DNA from: Sulfurimonas sp. UBA6014
Lineage (GTDB): Bacteria; Campylobacterota; Campylobacteria; Campylobacterales; Sulfurimonadaceae
Length of the DNA: 6,255 bases
Direction of reading: 5' to 3'
Assembly (NCBI GenBank): GCA_002428085.1
Contig: DJAA01000031.1
Coordinates: 1 to 6,255, forward strand
Part shown: piece by piece, positions 6,242 through 6,255 of the stretch
Position numbering within the stretch: the stretch's first letter is position 1
How the letters are laid out: each line of letters begins with the position of its first letter
Notes under the pieces: generated by a model
What the model was told of the DNA's origin: nothing
The model's input: the letters and a program-made list of their open reading frames with translations, nothing else
The model's database searches: none
Made by a program: the position numbers and the translations under genes

Positions 6242-6255
6242 TTTCAAAAGACACG

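Overview
The window looks like a chromosomal segment from a member of the Campylobacterota, most like Sulfurimonas, Sulfuricurvum or Sulfurospirillum. The evidence is the A+T-rich, tightly packed coding, TATAAT -10 boxes without a recognisable -35, and the style of the proteins. The genus is an inference from general character, not from a search. About 95% of the window is coding. There are no rRNA or tRNA genes, no CRISPR array, no insertion sequence and no transposase.

Two divergent transcription units share a 121-bp intergenic region (3659-3779). The left unit runs on the minus strand: a MoxR-family AAA+ ATPase (3658-2741), a membrane-anchored DUF58 protein (2775-1903) and a TgpA-like membrane transglutaminase (1937-9). 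Each junction overlaps by 35 bp, so the three are probably translationally coupled. MoxR, DUF58 and transglutaminase is a recurrent bacterial gene set. The likely theme is an ATPase remodelling or activating a DUF58 partner and a periplasm-facing thiol transglutaminase or protease-like enzyme at the cell envelope. The physiological substrate is unknown.

The right unit runs on the plus strand: selD (3780-4811, selenophosphate synthetase), selU/mnmH (4812-5957, tRNA 2-selenouridine synthase), and an 88-residue protein of unknown function (5975-6241). SelD makes selenophosphate and SelU uses it to convert the 2-thiouridine at the wobble position of certain tRNAs to 2-selenouridine. The first two genes abut exactly (TAA then ATG). 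No selA, selB or SECIS-like element is visible here, and SelD has Cys rather than selenocysteine at its active site. The local genes therefore support the tRNA-modification use of selenium.

The most unusual object is a 53-bp perfect nested palindrome (5901-5953) inside the 3' end of selU. Two 23-bp arms are exact reverse complements, and each arm is itself a near-complete palindrome built from GTACGACT/AGTCGTAC. It begins exactly at a codon boundary, encodes the last 18 residues of the protein, and is open in the equivalent frame in either orientation. This looks like a small dispersed palindromic element that landed in, and extended, the gene. A second repeat, a perfect 16-bp tandem duplication, lies midway between the two divergent promoters.
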